64,000 nucleotides of DNA from Pseudomonas sp. AOB-7 (GCF_003696305.1 NZ_RFFK01000010.1:62001-126000), one strand, 5' to 3'. Shown: positions 35,521-44,417, numbered from the stretch's first letter. Notes: a model not told the origin generated them from the sequence alone. Translations and numbers: made by a program.

Positions 35521-36624
35521 TCACTCCCGGTGGTCGTGGGTCTGGGTGATACGGCCATGTTCCACGTGGAACATGGCAACCGGCGTATCCGTTTGCCAGC
35601 CGTCCCTCAACAATTCATGGTCTACACAGGTGATGAACACCTGGCAGTGCAAATCTTCCAGCAACCGGCACAATGCCAACCGGTGCTGCTCATCCAGTTC
35701 CGACGGCAGGTCGTCGACCAGATAGATACATTGGCCGCGCTTGGCCTCGTTGACCAAGTGGCCCTGGGCGATGCGCAACGCGCACACCACCAATTTCTGT
35801 TGCCCCCGCGAAAGGATCTCCGCCGCGTTATGCCCGGCCAGCCGCAAGCGCAGATCGGCGCGCTGGGGGCCTGCCTGGGTATGCCCGAGTTGCTGGTCAC
35901 GGAGGAGGGAGGCGGCGAGCACGTCGCTCAGCTCACGATCCTTGTCCCAGCCGCGGTAGTAGCTCAGGGTCAGCCCTTCGAGCTGCAGCAGCTCTGCCAG
36001 GGTACGCTCGAATACCGGTTTCAGTGCCTGGATATAGGCCCGTCTGTAGGTGTCGATCTCCGCGCTGGCAGTGCACAGTTCGCGGTCCCACGCGGCCTGC
36101 GAAGCGCCGTCAAGTGTACCATGGCGCAGCCACGAGTTCCGCTGCCGCAGGGCCTTCTGCAGGCGCTGCCAAGCGCCGAGGAACCGATGTTCCACGTGGA
36201 ACACGCCCCAATCGAGGAACTGCCGGCGAATCTTCGGCGCCCCCTCGAGCAGACGAAAACTGTCCGGGTTGATCAGCTGCAACGGCAGCAGATCGGCCAG
36301 CTGCGCTGCGCTGCGCGCATTCTGTCCATCCACGCGAATCTGCAGCTCGCCCTGGCGGTCGCGGGAAATACCCAGGTTGCTGCTGCCGCATTCAGCCAAC
36401 TGCACCTGACCGAACACGGTACAGGCCGGTTGTTCGTAATGGATCACCGGCTGCAGACGGGAGCTGCGAAAGGAGCGGGCCAGGCCGAGCAGATGGATGG
36501 CTTCCAGCAGACTGGTCTTGCCGCTGCCGTTGGCGCCGTGAAGGATGTTGATGCGGGGGGAGGGGGAGAGGGTCACCGGGTGCAGGTTGCGCACCGCGGT
36601 GACCGTTACGCGGGTCAGCGACAT
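35521..36624 (-). CDS. recF: DNA replication and repair protein RecF
   Basis: RecF is an SMC-like ATPase that helps load RecA at gaps. The 367-residue protein has Walker A GANGSGKTSLL (about 32-42), the SRGQQKL signature near 275 and the Walker B-like YLVDDLPSELD near 305. It lies between dnaN and gyrB in one minus-strand operon. Two perfect parS palindromes are inside the gene and are translated in the same frame as FHVEH. Confidence 0.97.
   Translation of the reverse strand: MSLTRVTVTAVRNLHPVTLSPSPRINILHGANGSGKTSLLEAIHLLGLARSFRSSRLQPVIHYEQPACTVFGQVQLAECGSSNLGISRDRQGELQIRVDGQNARSAAQLADLLPLQLINPDSFRLLEGAPKIRRQFLDWGVFHVEHRFLGAWQRLQKALRQRNSWLRHGTLDGASQAAWDRELCTASAEIDTYRRAYIQALKPVFERTLAELLQLEGLTLSYYRGWDKDRELSDVLAASLLRDQQLGHTQAGPQRADLRLRLAGHNAAEILSRGQQKLVVCALRIAQGHLVNEAKRGQCIYLVDDLPSELDEQHRLALCRLLEDLHCQVFITCVDHELLRDGWQTDTPVAMFHVEHGRITQTHDHRE
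35558..35573. promoter_or_regulatory. parS: parS site in recF 3' end
   Basis: TGTTCCACGTGGAACA is a perfect 16-bp palindrome matching the ParB-binding consensus. It is about 3.9 kb from oriC and 12 kb from parAB. Confidence 0.95.
36188..36203. promoter_or_regulatory. parS: Second parS site inside recF
   Basis: This is a second perfect TGTTCCACGTGGAACA, 630 bp from the first and in the same RecF reading frame (encodes FHVEH). Paired sites favour ParB loading near the origin. Confidence 0.95.
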
Positions 36625-36637
36625 CTAGCGGCTTCGG

Positions 36638-37741
36638 TCACAGGCGCATCGGCATGACGACGTAGGCGGAATCGTCGTTGTCGGCTTCCTGCAGCAGGGC
36701 GCTGCTGTTGGAGTCGGAGAGGATCAGGCGCACCTGCTCGGTGCCCATCACGCCCAGCACGTCGAGCAGGTAGCTGACGTTGAAGCCGATCTCCAGGCTG
36801 GCGCCGTTGTAGTCGACGACGATCTCTTCCTCGGCCTCTTCCTGCTCCGGGTTGTTGGCCTGGATCTTCAGCAGACCGGCGGCCAGGGTCAGGCGGATGC
36901 CGCGGTACTTCTCGTTGGACAGGATCGCGGTGCGGCTGAAGGCTTCACGCAGGCCCTGACGATCGGCCAGCACCAGCTTGTCGCCGCCACGCGGCAGCAC
37001 GCGCTCGTAATCAGGGAACTTGCCGTCGACCAGCTTGGAGGTGAAGGTGAACTCGCCGGTGTTGGCGCGAATGTGGTGCTGACCGAGGACGATGCTGACT
37101 TCGGCGTCCTGCTCGGTGAGCAGGCGGGCCAGCTCGAGAATACCTTTGCGCGGCACTATCACCTGGTGCTTGCCGTCCTGCTGGATGGCCGCCTCCATCG
37201 AGCACATGGCCAGGCGGTGACCGTCGGTGGCCACCGCGCGCAGCAGGCCGCTCTGCACTTCCAGCAGCATGCCGTTGAGGTAGTAACGCACGTCCTGTTG
37301 GGCCATGGCGAAGCTGGTGCGCTCGATCAGGCGACGCAGCTTGGCTTGCGGCAGGTTGAAGGTCAGCGAGCCCGGACCTTCCTCGACGGTGGGAAAGTCG
37401 TTGGCCGGCAGGGTGGACAGGCTGAAGCGGCTGCGCCCGGCCTTGACCAGCAGCTTCTGCTCGTCGACGCGGATGTCGATCAGCGCGTCGGACGGCAGGC
37501 TCTTGCAGATGTCCATCAGCTTGCGCGCCGGCACGGTGATCTCGCCTGGTTCGGCGGCCTCTTCCAGGGTGACACGGCCGACCAGTTCGACTTCCAGATC
37601 GGTACCGGTGAGCGACAGCTGCTGGCCTTCAACCACCAGCAGGACGTTGGACAACACCGGCAGGGTCTGGCGGCGTTCCACGACGCCGGCGACCAGTTGC
37701 AGGGGTTTCAACAGGGCTTCGCGTTGAATGGTGAAATGCAT
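36638..37741 (-). CDS. dnaN: DNA polymerase III beta sliding clamp
   Basis: The beta clamp tethers Pol III to DNA. The 367-residue protein has the three repeated clamp domains, starts MHFTIQREALLKPLQLVAGVVERRQTLP-like as usual and ends with the conserved YVVMPMRL. It lies 32 bp after dnaA and 13 bp before recF in the dnaA-dnaN-recF-gyrB cluster. Confidence 0.98.
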   Translation of the reverse strand: MHFTIQREALLKPLQLVAGVVERRQTLPVLSNVLLVVEGQQLSLTGTDLEVELVGRVTLEEAAEPGEITVPARKLMDICKSLPSDALIDIRVDEQKLLVKAGRSRFSLSTLPANDFPTVEEGPGSLTFNLPQAKLRRLIERTSFAMAQQDVRYYLNGMLLEVQSGLLRAVATDGHRLAMCSMEAAIQQDGKHQVIVPRKGILELARLLTEQDAEVSIVLGQHHIRANTGEFTFTSKLVDGKFPDYERVLPRGGDKLVLADRQGLREAFSRTAILSNEKYRGIRLTLAAGLLKIQANNPEQEEAEEEIVVDYNGASLEIGFNVSYLLDVLGVMGTEQVRLILSDSNSSALLQEADNDDSAYVVMPMRL

Positions 37742-37773
37742 GGTCTAGTCCCTTGCCTCGTGGAGCTGCGGTA

Positions 37774-39264
37774 TCAGGTAGTCAGGGTGCGCAGCAGGTT
37801 CTTGTAGTCCTCGCGGATGTCCGCGTCGGATCCCCTAAGTTCAGCAATCTTACGGCATGCGTGCAACACCGTGGTGTGATCGCGGCCGCCGAAGGCCACG
37901 CCGATTTCCGGCAGGCTGTGGTTGGTCAGTTCCTTCGACAACGCCATGGCCACCTGGCGCGGCCGGGCGATGGAGCGCGAGCGGCGCTTGGAGAGCAGAT
38001 CGGTGATCTTGATCTTGTAGTACTCGGCGGTGGTGCGCTGGATATTGTCGATGCTCACCAGCTTGTCCTGCAGGGCCAGCAGGTCCTTGAGCGATTCGCG
38101 AATCAGCTCGATGGTGATGTCGCGGCCCATGAAGTGCGAGTGAGCGATCACCCGTTTCAGCGCACCTTCCAGCTCGCGCACGTTGGAGCGGATGCGCTGG
38201 GCAATGAAGAACGCCGCGTCGTGCGGCAGTTCGACCTTGGCCTGGTCGGCCTTCTTCATCAGGATCGCCACGCGGGTTTCCAGCTCCGGCGGCTCCACCG
38301 CCACGGTCAGGCCCCAGCCGAAGCGCGACTTCAGGCGTTCTTCCAGGCCCTCGATCTCCTTAGGGTAGCGGTCGCTGGTAAGGATCACCTGCTGGCCGCC
38401 TTCGAGCAGGGCGTTGAAGGTGTGGAAGAACTCCTCCTGGGAGCGCTCCTTCTTGGCGAAGAACTGGATATCGTCGATCAGCAGCGCGTCCACCGAACGG
38501 TAGAAGCGCTTGAACTCGTTGATCGCATTGAGCTGCAGCGCCTTGACCATGTCGGCGACGAAGCGCTCGGAATGCAGGTAGACCACCTTGGCGTTGGGGT
38601 TCTTCGCCAGCAGGTGGTTGCCCACCGCGTGCATCAGGTGGGTCTTGCCCAGGCCGACGCCGCCATAGAGGAACAGCGGGTTATAGCCGTGCTTGGGGTT
38701 GTCCGCCACCTGCCAGGCCGCGGCGCGAGCCAACTGGTTGGACTTGCCCTCGACGAAGTTGTCGAAGGTGAAGGTACGATTGAGGTAACTGGTGTGCTTG
38801 AGACCACCTTCAACCTGCACGGTGCGTTCTGTGCGCGGCGCCACCGCCGGAGTCGGCGCCTGCGGGGCAGCCCCGGCCATGGAGTCGAAGCTGGCGCGCG
38901 AAGGTTCCTCCTGCGCGGGCGGCGCCGGCGGTTTGCTCGCCGCCGCGGCCGCCTGCACCTGGGCCGCGCGGGCGGCGGCTGGCAGTGGTGCGTTCGGCGC
39001 CACCCGCGCCGCGGCAGTGCGTTTGCTGCCTATTAATAGAGAGAGCGCCGGCACCAGGCCGTTGGCACGCTCGCCGAGCAGCTCGAGCAGGCGACTCAGG
39101 TACTTCTCGTTGACCCAGTCGAGCACGAAGCGGTTGGGCGCATAGACGCGCAACTCGTCGCCTTCGGCTTCGACCTGCAGAGGACGGATCCAGGTGTTGA
39201 ATTGCTGGGCCGGCAACTCGTCGCGCAGAAGCTCGACGCACTGCTGCCATAGTTCCACTGACAC
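37774..39264 (-). CDS. dnaA: Chromosomal replication initiator DnaA
   Basis: DnaA binds oriC boxes and melts the origin. The 496-residue protein has domain I (1-80), a variable Pro/Ala-rich linker (about 90-150), the AAA+ domain with GGVGLGKTH Walker A and LLIDDIQ Walker B, and the C-terminal DNA-binding domain with the FGGRDHTTVLHACRKI signature. It is transcribed away from oriC. Perfect DnaA boxes at 39329 and 39414 lie upstream and could mediate autoregulation. Confidence 0.98.
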   Translation of the reverse strand: MSVELWQQCVELLRDELPAQQFNTWIRPLQVEAEGDELRVYAPNRFVLDWVNEKYLSRLLELLGERANGLVPALSLLIGSKRTAAARVAPNAPLPAAARAAQVQAAAAASKPPAPPAQEEPSRASFDSMAGAAPQAPTPAVAPRTERTVQVEGGLKHTSYLNRTFTFDNFVEGKSNQLARAAAWQVADNPKHGYNPLFLYGGVGLGKTHLMHAVGNHLLAKNPNAKVVYLHSERFVADMVKALQLNAINEFKRFYRSVDALLIDDIQFFAKKERSQEEFFHTFNALLEGGQQVILTSDRYPKEIEGLEERLKSRFGWGLTVAVEPPELETRVAILMKKADQAKVELPHDAAFFIAQRIRSNVRELEGALKRVIAHSHFMGRDITIELIRESLKDLLALQDKLVSIDNIQRTTAEYYKIKITDLLSKRRSRSIARPRQVAMALSKELTNHSLPEIGVAFGGRDHTTVLHACRKIAELRGSDADIREDYKNLLRTLTT

Positions 39265-39694
39265 TGACTATCCCCTTTCCAGGCGGCGATGCAAAAAACA
39301 GCCGTCATTGTAGCCGCCCAAGGCGGAGTTATCCACACGGCGCAGAGCAGATGGCCAAGTAAAATCAAAGCCTTATTGGCATTCATCAGGCTTATCAGGG
39401 CCATGTCCAAGCTTGTGGATAAGGCCCCGTGAAGTCGTTGCAAAAGCCAGGGGACAGGACAGCGGATAACCTGCCTGTGGGTAACCCGGCAGATTGCCCC
39501 CAGCCTGTGCGCAGGGAGCACACAGGCCCGGCACCGTTTCCTGACAACCTTATCATCCCGGCAAGGCCACGGATGGCGGGCGCTGCGGGCAGTTCTCCAC
39601 AGAAGGAAGCCGGCCTAATCATTATCAACATAGAAAAAGAGCTTTAAACCTTTCCTTCTTTCTATTCCTATTTGGCGAAAAGGCTGGTTGGAAA
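39265..39694. other. oriC: Chromosomal replication origin oriC (dnaA-rpmH)
   Basis: This non-coding region holds DnaA boxes: TTATCCACA 39329-39337, TGTGGATAA 39414-39422, TGTGGGTAA 39476-39484, TTCTCCACA 39593-39601 and TTATCAACA 39622-39630, with a weaker AGCGGATAA at 39461. An A-rich then pyrimidine-rich tract (39628-39680) is the likely unwinding element. Position between dnaA and rpmH is the established pseudomonad origin. Box spacing is mirrored in the mnmE-mnmG gap. Confidence 0.92.
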
Positions 39695-39723
39695 TTGACC
39701 TGCCGCGCGGCTTTCTCTAGAAT
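39695..39723 (+). promoter_or_regulatory. Sigma-70 promoter of rpmH operon
   Basis: TTGACC (39695-39700), a 17-bp spacer and TAGAAT (39718-39723) form a near-consensus promoter 60 bp before rpmH and directly beyond the origin. Confidence 0.8.
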
Positions 39724-39782
39724 TGCCGGTCTCTTTAAACCAGGGTCATTCCGACCCTAGTCGATCACCCAGGTAACGCACC

Positions 39783-39917
39783 ATGAAACGCACTTTCCAA
39801 CCCAGCACCATCAAGCGCGCTCGTACCCACGGTTTCCGTGCCCGCATGGCCACCAAGAACGGCCGTGCCGTCCTGTCGCGTCGTCGCGCCAAGGGCCGCA
39901 AGCGTCTGACTGTCTAA
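39783..39917 (+). CDS. rpmH: 50S ribosomal protein L34
   Basis: This 44-residue basic protein starts MKRTFQPSTIKRARTHGFR and ends KGRKRLTV, the invariant L34 sequence type. It is the first gene of the rpmH-rnpA-yidD-yidC operon and is too short for many ORF callers. rnpA starts 13 bp after its stop. Confidence 0.98.
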   Translation: MKRTFQPSTIKRARTHGFRARMATKNGRAVLSRRRAKGRKRLTV

Positions 39918-39930
39918 TTCATCCAGACAG

Positions 39931-40335
39931 GTGGTGAGTCGAGGCTTCGGCCGGGAAAAGCGTCTGCTGACCCCCCGGCAATTCAAGGCAGTCTTCGACT
40001 CCCCAAGCGGCAAAGCTCCGGGCAAAAGTGTCCTGCTGCTAGCGCGCGACAACCAGCTCGATCATCCCCGCCTGGGTCTGGTGATCGGCAAGAAGAGCGT
40101 CAAGCTCGCCGTCGAGCGCAACCGCATCAAGCGTCAAATCCGCGAGTCCTTCCGCCTGAACCAGGACGACCTGGTCGGCTGGGACATAGTGGTGGTCGCC
40201 CGTAAGGGCCTCGGCGATCTGGAGAATGGCGAACTCGCTCAGCAGTTCGGCAAGCTCTGGAGACGCCTGGCCCGTAGCCGGCCCAGTCGCGACGCACATG
40301 CCTCCCCCGGGACAAGCGACAATCCCCATGCGTAA
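39931..40335 (+). CDS. rnpA: Ribonuclease P protein component
   Basis: RnpA is the protein cofactor of RNase P, which matures tRNA 5' ends. The 134-residue basic protein has the conserved RNR-type helix (AVERNRIKRQIRESFR) and the ARKGL motif. It starts at GTG 39931 (VVSRGFGREKRLL) and overlaps yidD by 8 bp. Confidence 0.96.
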   Translation: MVSRGFGREKRLLTPRQFKAVFDSPSGKAPGKSVLLLARDNQLDHPRLGLVIGKKSVKLAVERNRIKRQIRESFRLNQDDLVGWDIVVVARKGLGDLENGELAQQFGKLWRRLARSRPSRDAHASPGTSDNPHA

Positions 40336-40573
40336 AGCGGCCCTAGCCTGTATCCAGGTGTATCGCTACGCCATCAGCCCGCTGATGGCCAGTCATTGTC
40401 GCTTCTATCCCAGCTGTTCCTGCTATGCCTACGAAGCCATCGAGCAACATGGCTTCCTGCGTGGCGGCTGGCTGGCGGCTCGCCGGCTCGGTCGCTGCCA
40501 CCCCTGGAATGCCGGCGGCTTCGACCCGGTGCCTCCCGTGAAAACCTCCCGTTCCCCTTCGATGGCCGAATAA
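40328..40573 (+). CDS. yidD: Membrane protein insertion efficiency factor
   Basis: This 81-residue protein has the YidD hallmarks YRYAISPLMASHCRFYPSCSCYAYEAI and GRCHPWNAGGFDPVP, with conserved cysteines. It assists YidC-dependent membrane insertion. The ATG at 40328 lies inside the end of rnpA, the usual overlapping arrangement. yidC starts 2 bp after its stop. Confidence 0.94.
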   Translation: MRKAALACIQVYRYAISPLMASHCRFYPSCSCYAYEAIEQHGFLRGGWLAARRLGRCHPWNAGGFDPVPPVKTSRSPSMAE

Positions 40574-40575
40574 TC

Positions 40576-42318
40576 ATGGATATCCAACGTTCGATCCTGA
40601 TCGTCGCCCTGGCAGTCGTGTCCTACCTCATGGTCCTGCAATGGAACGAGGACTACGGCCAGGCCGCCCTGCCGGCCGAGGTACAGTCCTCGACCGCCGC
40701 GACGCCCGCCCTGCCGGACACTCCGGCCAATGCCGCAACCGCCGGCGACGACATCCCCACTGCCGTGGCCGAACCCAGCGCCGCTGCCGTTGCGCCGACT
40801 GCCGCCGCCAGCGACGAGCTGATCCGCGTAAAGACCGACGTGCTGGATCTGGCCATCGATCCGCGCGGTGGCGATATCGTGCAGCTGCGCCTGCCACAGT
40901 ACCCGCGCCGTCAGGATCGCCCGGACGTGCCCTTCCAGCTGTTCGACAATGGCGGCGAACGCACCTACCTGGCGCAGAGCGGCCTGATCGGCCAGAACGC
41001 CCCGGACAAGTCCAGCGGTCGCGCCCTGTGGTCGAGCGAGAAAACCAGCTACGCGATGGCCGACGGCCAGGACAGCCTGGTGGTCGACCTGACCTACAGC
41101 GAGAACGGCGTCAACTACATCAAGCGCTACAGCTTCAAACGCGGCCTCAACCCGCAGTGCTCGGCGCGTGAGCAGCAGCTGAAGAAACCCGGTTGCGTGG
41201 ACCCCTCCGCCTATCAGGTCGACGTGCGTTACCTGATCGACAACCAAAGCGATCAGGCCTGGAGCGGCAACCTGTTCGCCCAGCTCAAGCGCGACAGCAG
41301 CGGCGATCCGTCCTCCACCACCGCCACCGGTACCGCCACCTACCTGGGCGCGGCGCTGTGGACCAGCGAGGAGCCGTACAAGAAGGTGTCGATGAAGGAC
41401 ATCGACAAGCAGCCCTTCAAGGAAACCGTGCAGGGCGGCTGGGTCGCCTGGCTGCAGCACTACTTCGTCACCGCCTGGGTGCCGAGCAAGGACAGTACTA
41501 ACCTGGTGCAGACGCGCAAGGACAGCCAGGGCAACTACATCGTCGGCTTCACCGGCCCGGCCGTGCAGGTCGCCGCCGGCAGCCAGGGCGAGACCGGCGC
41601 CATCCTCTATGCCGGCCCCAAGCTGCAGGAGCACCTGGGTACCCTGTCCCCAGGCCTGGAGCTGACCGTCGACTACGGCTTCCTGTGGTTCCTCGCCCAG
41701 CCGATCTTCTGGCTGCTGGAAGTGATCCACGGCCTGCTGGGTAACTGGGGCTGGTCGATCATTGTGCTGACCATCATCATCAAGCTGATCTTCTTCCCGC
41801 TGTCGGCAGCCAGCTACCGCTCCATGGCCCGCATGCGCGCCGTGTCGCCCAAGCTGCAGGCGCTGAAGGAGCAGTTCGGCGACGATCGCCAGAAGATGTC
41901 CCAGGCGATGATGGAGCTGTACAAGAAGGAGAAGATCAACCCGCTGGGCGGCTGCCTGCCGATCCTGGTGCAGATGCCGGTGTTCCTCGCCCTCTACTGG
42001 GTGCTGCTGGAATCCGTGGAGATGCGTCAGGCCCCGTGGCTGCTGTGGATCACCGACCTGTCGATCAAGGATCCGTTCTTCATCCTGCCGATCATCATGG
42101 GCGCCACCATGTTCATCCAGCAGCAGCTCAACCCGACGCCCCCGGACCCCATGCAGGCGCGCGTGCTGAAGCTGATGCCGATCATCTTCACCTTCTTCTT
42201 CCTGTGGTTCCCTGCAGGTCTGGTGCTGTACTGGGTGGTCAACAACATCCTGTCCATCGCCCAGCAGTGGTACATCACCCGCAAGATCGAAGCAGCAGCG
42301 AAGATAGCTAGCGCCTGA
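40576..42318 (+). CDS. yidC: Membrane protein insertase YidC
   Basis: YidC inserts and folds inner-membrane proteins with or without SecYEG. The 580-residue protein has an N-terminal transmembrane anchor (ILIVALAVVSYLMVLQW), an Ala/Pro/Thr linker, the large periplasmic P1 domain (about 75-350) and the C-terminal five-helix insertase core from about residue 365 (GLLGNWGWSIIVLTIIIKL). The start at 40576 gives the normal gammaproteobacterial length. Confidence 0.97.
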   Translation: MDIQRSILIVALAVVSYLMVLQWNEDYGQAALPAEVQSSTAATPALPDTPANAATAGDDIPTAVAEPSAAAVAPTAAASDELIRVKTDVLDLAIDPRGGDIVQLRLPQYPRRQDRPDVPFQLFDNGGERTYLAQSGLIGQNAPDKSSGRALWSSEKTSYAMADGQDSLVVDLTYSENGVNYIKRYSFKRGLNPQCSAREQQLKKPGCVDPSAYQVDVRYLIDNQSDQAWSGNLFAQLKRDSSGDPSSTTATGTATYLGAALWTSEEPYKKVSMKDIDKQPFKETVQGGWVAWLQHYFVTAWVPSKDSTNLVQTRKDSQGNYIVGFTGPAVQVAAGSQGETGAILYAGPKLQEHLGTLSPGLELTVDYGFLWFLAQPIFWLLEVIHGLLGNWGWSIIVLTIIIKLIFFPLSAASYRSMARMRAVSPKLQALKEQFGDDRQKMSQAMMELYKKEKINPLGGCLPILVQMPVFLALYWVLLESVEMRQAPWLLWITDLSIKDPFFILPIIMGATMFIQQQLNPTPPDPMQARVLKLMPIIFTFFFLWFPAGLVLYWVVNNILSIAQQWYITRKIEAAAKIASA

Positions 42319-42347
42319 TTGGCCAAGGCTTCCCAGTTGCAAGCAGA

Positions 42348-42372
42348 CGCCCCATGATTGGGGCGTTTTGCT
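42348..42372 (+). terminator. Terminator after yidC
   Basis: ACGCCCC-ATGATT-GGGGCGT is followed by TTTGCT, 30 bp after yidC. A REP-type GTAGGAGCGAGG/TCCGCTCGCGAAC unit follows at about 42386-42422. Confidence 0.8.
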
Positions 42373-42453
42373 GTCCACCCTATCTGTAGGAGCGAGGGGC
42401 GCCCAGTCCTCCGCTCGCGAACCCTGGCCCCGGCCAATCACCGAGTAAATGCC

Positions 42454-43821
42454 ATGCCCCTTGCCCGAGACACCATCGCCGCCGTCGCCACCGCCCAGGG
42501 TCGCGGCGGCGTCGGCATCGTGCGGGTGTCCGGACCGCTGGCCGGACAACTGGCCCAGGCCATCTGCCGACGCGAGCTGAAGCCGCGCTTCGCCCACCAC
42601 GGCCCGTTCTTCGGCGAGCAACAGCTACCGCTGGACGAAGGCCTGGCCATCTACTTCCCCGGGCCGAACTCCTTCACCGGCGAAGACGTGCTTGAACTGC
42701 AGGGCCATGGCGGCCCGGTGGTGCTCGACCTGCTGCTGCGCCGCTGCCTGGAGTTGGGTGCCCGCCTGGCCCGCCCCGGCGAGTTCAGCGAGCGCGCCTT
42801 CCTCAACGACAAGCTCGACCTGGCCCAGGCCGAAGCCATCGCCGACCTGATCGAGGCCAGCTCCGAGCAGGCCGCACGCAATGCGCTGCGTTCGCTGCAG
42901 GGCGAGTTCTCCAAGCGGGTGCATGCGCTGACCGAATCCCTGATCCAGCTGCGCATCTACGTCGAGGCCGCCATCGATTTTCCCGAGGAGGAAATCGATT
43001 TCCTCGCCGATGGCCATGTGCTGAGCCAGCTCGACGGCGTGCGCGCAAACTTATCCACAGTGCTGCGCGAGGCCGGCCAGGGTGCCCTGCTGCGCGACGG
43101 CATGACCGTGGTCATCGCCGGCCGGCCCAATGCCGGCAAGTCCAGCCTGCTCAATGCCCTGGCCGGACGCGAGGCGGCCATCGTCACCGAGATCGCCGGC
43201 ACCACCCGCGACGTGCTGCGCGAACATATCCATATCGACGGCATGCCGCTGCACGTGGTCGACACCGCCGGCCTGCGCGATACCGATGACCAGGTGGAAC
43301 GCATCGGCGTGGAGCGCGCGCTCAAGGCCATCGGCGAGGCCGACCGGGTGCTGCTGGTGGTGGACTCCACCGCACCGGAAGCCGCCGATCCCTTCGCCCT
43401 GTGGCCGGAATTCCTCGAACAGCGCCCCGATCCGACGCGGGTCACCCTGATCCGCAACAAGGCCGATCTGTCCGGCGAGAGCGTGGCGCTGCAGACCTGC
43501 GCCGACGGCCACGTCACCCTCAGTCTGTCGGCCAAGTCGGCGGATGGCCTGGAGCTGCTGCGCGAGCACCTGAAGGCCTGCATGGGTTATCAACAGACCG
43601 CCGAGAGCGGTTTCAGTGCGCGGCGTCGGCATCTGGAAGCACTGCACCAGGCCGAGCAGCAACTCGAGCACGGCCGCAACCAGCTGACCCTGATGGGCGC
43701 CGGCGAACTGCTCGCCGAGGACCTGCGCCTGGCCCAGCAGGCCCTGGGCGAGATCACCGGTGCCTTCAGCTCGGACGATCTGCTGGGGCGCATCTTCTCC
43801 AGCTTCTGCATCGGTAAATAG
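42454..43821 (+). CDS. mnmE: tRNA modification GTPase MnmE
   Basis: With MnmG, MnmE installs the cmnm5 group on wobble uridine 34. The 455-residue protein has the N-terminal tetrahydrofolate-binding domain, helical domain and an inserted G domain with GRPNAGKSSLLN and DTAGLRDTDD, and ends with the catalytic CIGK cysteine. A perfect DnaA box (TTATCCACA, 43051-43059) lies inside. The ATG at 42454 matches the family start. Confidence 0.97.
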   Translation: MPLARDTIAAVATAQGRGGVGIVRVSGPLAGQLAQAICRRELKPRFAHHGPFFGEQQLPLDEGLAIYFPGPNSFTGEDVLELQGHGGPVVLDLLLRRCLELGARLARPGEFSERAFLNDKLDLAQAEAIADLIEASSEQAARNALRSLQGEFSKRVHALTESLIQLRIYVEAAIDFPEEEIDFLADGHVLSQLDGVRANLSTVLREAGQGALLRDGMTVVIAGRPNAGKSSLLNALAGREAAIVTEIAGTTRDVLREHIHIDGMPLHVVDTAGLRDTDDQVERIGVERALKAIGEADRVLLVVDSTAPEAADPFALWPEFLEQRPDPTRVTLIRNKADLSGESVALQTCADGHVTLSLSAKSADGLELLREHLKACMGYQQTAESGFSARRRHLEALHQAEQQLEHGRNQLTLMGAGELLAEDLRLAQQALGEITGAFSSDDLLGRIFSSFCIGK

Positions 43822-43840
43822 CAAGGCGCCGCTGCCCTTC

Positions 43841-43975
43841 GTAGGAGCGGATTCATCCGCGGAAAGGGCGTCAAGCTTGCGAATAAAGGCCAGGGGCTCC
43901 CTTGGCTCCTGCCACTGCGCGCCTCGCGTTCATCCCTTGAACCTCGATCTCCCCCGGATTTCATCCGGGCTACGC
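43841..43975. repeat. REP-type repeats after mnmE
   Basis: CGTAGGAGCGGATTCATCCGCGGAAA (about 43841-43866) is a typical pseudomonad REP hairpin. A half copy of the GTAGCCCGGAT family (CCGGATTTCATCCGGGCTAC) lies at about 43954-43973. The stretch between them has no ORF. Confidence 0.65.
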
Positions 43976-44029
43976 GCGCTCGTCTGCAACCTGGGGAGCT
44001 GTTGCCGACTTATTCAGAGCCAAATTAAA

Positions 44030-44292
44030 CCCTGTGGAAAACCTCCCCTGAGCCCTGCCCATAACCCGCTGACAAAGCTGGGCGTAAATCCCCCTGTGGG
44101 TAACCTGCCATTTCATCCACAGCGGATGACCAGCTTTCCCAGTGGAACCCTGCAGGAACGGCACAGCCTTATCATCGGCTGTACCGCAGCAATGGCAAGG
44201 GCTACAGCCTGTTATCCACAGAAAGGGCGTGCGCTATACATAAACATAAAGAACAAGCTTTATAAAAAATCTCTCTTTCTTTTCTTTATAAG
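44030..44292. other. Second origin-like region (mnmE-mnmG gap)
   Basis: This non-coding stretch has DnaA-box-like 9-mers TGTGGAAAA (44033), TGTGGGTAA (44095), TCATCCACA (44113) and a perfect TTATCCACA (44212), plus CTTATCATC at 44168. A-rich ACATAAAGAACAAGCTTTATAAA-type sequence (44244-44266) and a pyrimidine tract follow to 44289. The landmarks repeat those of oriC at identical spacing. Function is inferred. Confidence 0.7.
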
Positions 44293-44388
44293 CTCACAGC
44301 ACTCAAAGCCATGCGGGACCGCTGAGAGGCGATAGGCATCTGCACCCAACCGGCTGCAATCGGACTGGCTATTTTTTGTGCAGAAGGC

Positions 44389-44417
44389 TTCATTCAAGAG
44401 GCCGAAGTCCCTATACT
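44389..44417 (+). promoter_or_regulatory. Probable mnmG promoter
   Basis: A TATACT -10 (44412-44417) lies 17 bp after a weak -35 TTCATT (44389-44394), about 50 bp before the mnmG start. It is placed downstream of the origin-like region just as the rpmH promoter follows oriC. Confidence 0.5.

Noticed and set aside
33312..35549. 745-residue plus-strand frame across gyrB
   Set aside because: Mirror of the gyrB codon pattern in GC-rich DNA; no recognisable domain.
39265..39782. Possible tRNA or small RNA gene in the origin
   Set aside because: No cloverleaf or conserved RNA motif seen; the sequence is explained by DnaA boxes, the unwinding tract and the rpmH promoter.
40429..42621. 730-residue antisense frame across yidC
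   Set aside because: Shadow frame; yidC on the plus strand is unambiguous.
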